From positions 1-64,000 of the forward strand of contig CAUJKA010000030.1 of assembly GCA_963204965.1 (NCBI GenBank): 64,000 nt of DNA. The letters run 5' to 3'. Below, in pieces: positions 61,296-64,000 of the stretch. The stretch comes from Planctomycetota bacterium. GTDB lineage: Bacteria > Planctomycetota > Planctomycetia > Pirellulales > Pirellulaceae. The notes beneath the pieces were generated by a model that was not told where the DNA came from, made no database searches, and worked only from the letters and a program-made list of their open reading frames with translations. Made by a program: the position numbers and the translations under genes. Within the stretch, counting starts at the first letter, position 1. Each line of letters starts with the position of its first letter.

Positions 61296-62912
61296 TTACT
61301 GCGCCGGGATCGCTTGAAGGCCGTACTGCTCGCCGACGGCACCTGTTACTTGAATCGTGTAAACTCCAGCTTTAGGAAACTTGACGAGCATCGCGACTCC
61401 ACCCTCGGAGTCCTCTGTTTCCTGACTTGCGATTTCGATGCCGCGATTGTTCTTGACGATCAACGACTTTAGTGACTGGCATTTGCAGTAGAAGATCACG
61501 TGCTCGGCTTCTTTCGCTTGGTAGAGCCAAAGTTCGGAGCCCGTTTCGCCCATGCTTTGTTTTTTCGATTCGCCACTAGCGATCGACTTTGGAACATCAG
61601 CTTGGGCCGATAGCTCATACTTGCCGCCTCCGCCATTACCCACAGAGCTTACTGCGACTAGAAGCGTCGCATCGGAGTAGGCGGTGTAACGCAACTGGCT
61701 CTTTAGATCGTCATTGTAGTCGTCATTGATGTCGATCAATTCCCCGCGCTGATCGTAGAGATGCACCATTGGATCGAATTCGTTGCTGTTGACTCGAAGG
61801 GTCAGTGTTTGACCAGATTTCGGTTGCAGTTGATAGAAGCGAAACTCGCCGAGTCTTAAAGTTTGGTTGCTCGAAGATCCCACCGCCAACTTGTCTTGTG
61901 GTTCAACTACCTTTAACGACACCTTGGTGTCCACAGTGGAGAGCAATTGAAGCTGGTAACGATCATCTCGCCCCAACATGACCACATAGCTCTTGCTTTT
62001 CCCTTTGCCGAATTCGGCGAGTGTTTTCAAATCCGGAAGGTCAGTCTGTTTGTCCAACGCATCTACGCTGGGCTTTCGTTTCGGTGCATAGACAAGGCGC
62101 GAAATCACTCTATGGTTCGAGCTGACTTCAAAGATGCGGAGCGCTTTCTGGATTCCAGTAATATCCAAGACTGCGGCCTGTTGCGAGGCTAGGTTCAGCT
62201 CGAGTTCCTTGTCCAGCACGCCGCGCTGAGCCAACTTCAGGCGAAACTGGAATGGCTTACCGCGATTCCCCTGAACCCTCAAGTGATATTCACTGCGATT
62301 AGATGAATCCGGCTCTTCGAGGATGTACAGAGAGCCCCAAGGGCTGACCTCTCCTCCTTTGCTGTCGGTCAACGTAAACTCGCCAGAGAATTTAGTGCCC
62401 ATGTTATCAATCGTGATGTACTGCTCTTGAGCCGACGAAAAGAAAAAGTGAGCGATCCCATCACGATCGAATTCTCCGTTGACCGGTTGGTCAAGCGAGA
62501 TTTCTTTCGCCATGAACTTCTGCATGCTCAACGAGTAGTTGCCACCGCCTTTTTGTTCGAAGCCTTGAACTCCGATTTTGTAAGCCCCATCCGAAGGCAA
62601 TCGAAAAACCATGCGGCAGTTGCTGCCTTCTTCATCAACAGTCTCGAGCACACTCTCCTTCGCAACACTATCCGCGCGGATCATCGAGACTACCGCATCA
62701 AAATCCCGAGTCCGAACTTCGACCGAAACTGTCTCGCCTTTCTTCCCTGAAAAAGTCCATCGATCCATGGTGGCCGGCGTCAGGTACTTGTTGAAGCTGC
62801 CCGGTTTGTCGATCTCACGCACACTATCTTGAGTCGCCATTAATGGGCAAGCGAACCAAGCAAAGTGAAGCAGCAGAAATCCCGCGACGATTCGAAGGTT
62901 CAACACACTCAT
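61296..62912 (-). CDS. Secreted PPC-domain protein
   Basis: A 538-residue exported protein built mostly of bacterial pre-peptidase C-terminal (PPC) beta-sandwich domains. Signal peptide LRIVAGFLLLHFAWFACPLMA. PPC-type segments repeat with D-x-Y/W...F-x-G...G-x-Y-x-L: MDRWTFSGKKGETVSVEVRTRDFDAVV, GAYKIGVQGFEQKGGGNYSLSMQ, FRFYQLQPKSGQTLTLRVNSNEFDPMVHLYD, GGGKYELSAQADVP. No protease or other catalytic domain is present, so PPC modules here act alone, probably in adhesion or binding at the surface. It converges with the TIGR03790-like gene. Confidence 0.8.
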   Translation of the reverse strand: MSVLNLRIVAGFLLLHFAWFACPLMATQDSVREIDKPGSFNKYLTPATMDRWTFSGKKGETVSVEVRTRDFDAVVSMIRADSVAKESVLETVDEEGSNCRMVFRLPSDGAYKIGVQGFEQKGGGNYSLSMQKFMAKEISLDQPVNGEFDRDGIAHFFFSSAQEQYITIDNMGTKFSGEFTLTDSKGGEVSPWGSLYILEEPDSSNRSEYHLRVQGNRGKPFQFRLKLAQRGVLDKELELNLASQQAAVLDITGIQKALRIFEVSSNHRVISRLVYAPKRKPSVDALDKQTDLPDLKTLAEFGKGKSKSYVVMLGRDDRYQLQLLSTVDTKVSLKVVEPQDKLAVGSSSNQTLRLGEFRFYQLQPKSGQTLTLRVNSNEFDPMVHLYDQRGELIDINDDYNDDLKSQLRYTAYSDATLLVAVSSVGNGGGGKYELSAQADVPKSIASGESKKQSMGETGSELWLYQAKEAEHVIFYCKCQSLKSLIVKNNRGIEIASQETEDSEGGVAMLVKFPKAGVYTIQVTGAVGEQYGLQAIPAQ

Positions 62913-63318
62913 TTTTCGCTTCCTTTGGCTGATCGATCGTTTGTACCTGAAATGTTCAATCTAGTGGGGTTGAGTGTCTCTGTCCACTTTTTGCCAAGGC
63001 GGAGGCTCGCCGTTACCTCCACGGATCCAACGGGAAAGCGGAGGAAATTTCTCTCACAAAGGCATTAAGGCACGGAGTTAAGAGCTCGACCGGTAGAGAT
63101 CGATGGAGGCAATGTCGCCTTCTGCTCCACAAAAGTATGCGTGGCTGTTCTCTTCCCCTGGTTGAAAGAAGTCTATTCGTCGACTCAAAAGCGTGACGGA
63201 GAGCTTCTTGCGCGAAGCGTAATGTGACTATCATTATCGGTTGGCATCGAAGCGGGCAAGCTCTTGCCGATGAACATCGAAGAGCTGAAAGTTAAGGCCG
63301 TAGCTTGGAAAGGTAAGC
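62913..63318. other. Intergenic region with a short dispersed repeat
   Basis: About 406 bases. The only structure I see is the segment 63051-63084 (ATTAAGGCACGGAGTTAAGAG core), which recurs at 63941-63972. No supported gene; short frames here lack ribosome-binding sites and family resemblance. Confidence 0.5.
63051..63084 (+). repeat. Direct repeat, left copy (AAGGCACGGAG family)
   Basis: CTCACAAAGGCATTAAGGCA followed by CGGAGTTAAGAGC. The right copy at 63941-63972 shares TAAGGCACGGAGT-AAGAGC with single substitutions. The two copies bracket the hypothetical gene at 63319-63729. Confidence 0.6.
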
Positions 63319-63729
63319 ATGAGCAGATTTGTATTCACTGACGAATCGGTCAATTGGTGTATCGTTGCTTTACGCGAACTAAGATTGCATTTTGAATCAA
63401 CCCCAACACCGTCTGACTCAAATTTTGACTACCCTGTCTACAACATGATGGCAGACGCTTTAGAGTGGTTAGACGAAAGGCCCGAATCACTGCTAACGAT
63501 CGGAATGCTAAAGCAGCTATACACTGCGCTGTTGAACGCAAGAACAACCATAATTTTGAGTGAGGACTCGAGTGGACTTTGTGCGAAGTTGCTCGATCAA
63601 GCTGCGCTGTCGATTCCTGCGTGGACTGGACTTCGAATTGATCGAAGGAGTTCAACATTTGGCGAAACTTTCAAAAGTTTACAGTCATCAGCGATGTCAA
63701 CAGTGGAGAAAGAACTTGGAAAACTCTAA
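63319..63729 (+). CDS. Hypothetical protein, 136 residues
   Basis: I do not recognise this protein. It is soluble, mixed-charge and helical-looking (NWCIVALRELRLHFES, YNMMADALEWLDERPESLLTIGMLKQLYTALLNARTTI), with three Trp and no signal peptide or known motif. AAAGG lies about 10 bases before the ATG. The frame is well populated with hydrophobic helix positions, which supports a real gene, but homologues are not evident. It is bracketed by short direct repeats, so it could belong to a variable island. The flanking 63730-64000 region shows no further gene. Confidence 0.45.
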   Translation: MSRFVFTDESVNWCIVALRELRLHFESTPTPSDSNFDYPVYNMMADALEWLDERPESLLTIGMLKQLYTALLNARTTIILSEDSSGLCAKLLDQAALSIPAWTGLRIDRRSSTFGETFKSLQSSAMSTVEKELGKL

Positions 63730-63940
63730 CGAAGTTGTTGTAGGCTGGCAATTCGCGGTTGCCTTCTGTCGTCGCTCCGCGACTAACGAATAACGAATCT
63801 TGATTCGCAAGTTTCCTGGAATTGGCATCCCAGGCTCGAAAAATGCCATCGCATTCGCGATTGAATACCAGTAGCGAAGCATATGAGCTAATTGAGCCAA
63901 CGGCTTGAGTACATTCGAGTAGGGAAAGGCAAAGAAAAAC

Positions 63941-63972
63941 TCTCAGAGGTACTAAGGCACGGAGTCAAGAGC
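63941..63972 (+). repeat. Direct repeat, right copy (AAGGCACGGAG family)
   Basis: TCTCAGAGGTACTAAGGCAC followed by GGAGTCAAGAGC, matching 63051-63084. The end of the window follows. Confidence 0.6.
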
Positions 63973-64000
63973 CCTCAGTTTCACGATCGGAGCATTCTTC

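Overview
The window looks like a chromosomal segment of a planctomycete, most likely a Pirellulaceae-type member of the Pirellulales. This is inferred from gene content, not from a marker gene. The supporting signatures are a DUF1559 pseudopilin-like protein with an H-X9-DG end, two secreted proteins carrying an LEPR-XLL-like N-terminus, a DUF1080 plus glucose/sorbosone dehydrogenase fusion, an ECF sigma factor overlapping a TPR-bearing Ser/Thr kinase gene, PPC-domain and TIGR03790-like secreted proteins, PQQ-type propellers and a leucine-rich-repeat membrane protein. No prophage, CRISPR array, integrase or transposase gene was seen.

Layout. 1-8.4 kb is mostly plus strand: a diadenylate cyclase cut by the window edge, a DinB-like protein, nnrE (minus), an FmdB-type zinc ribbon, the DUF1080/GSDH fusion, alanine dehydrogenase, mtnA and a serine hydrolase. 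8.4-22.7 kb is mainly envelope and secreted proteins (LRR membrane protein, His-rich propeller, DUF1559 protein, PQQ propeller, TPR protein, phosphodiesterase, glutathione peroxidase, TlpA-like protein, MFS carrier) plus a TGS GTPase. 23.1-31.3 kb is a minus-strand run: a membrane protein, a degenerate PilB/GspE-like protein, PilT, hisF, bioB, an FKBP isomerase and hemL. 31.6-42.4 kb holds rbfA, a TIM-barrel isomerase, an NSS transporter with its 31-residue small subunit, a CaMKII-AD-like protein, a KGPDC/HPS-family enzyme, an internally duplicated membrane protein, an OleA-like thiolase and a PuuD-family protein lacking its nucleophile. 42.5-50 kb is a minus-strand regulatory and surface block: ECF sigma, kinase and LEPR-type protein with overlapping ends, then a matrixin-type metalloprotease with dockerin-like and EF-hand repeats. 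50.6-64 kb is housekeeping (nusB, upp, queA, tig-clpP-clpP, tRNA-Gly) mixed with a glycosyltransferase, MarC and large secreted proteins.

The most unusual material lies between genes. Several families of palindromic dispersed repeats recur. Three elements (22911-23114, 26768-27006, 37145-37382) share related inverted ends built on TTTGATGTTGC. Two of them have the same nested-hairpin layout in opposite orientation, and their long central hairpins differ in arm sequence at six positions per arm while every base pair is kept. That is covariation, and it argues that the fold is selected. Period-7 tandem tracts also sit close to several gene starts and ends. On the protein side the best candidates for second looks are the degenerate secretion/pilus ATPase beside an intact PilT, the nucleophile-less PuuD homologue, and the duplicated membrane protein with a Pro/Thr/Glu linker.
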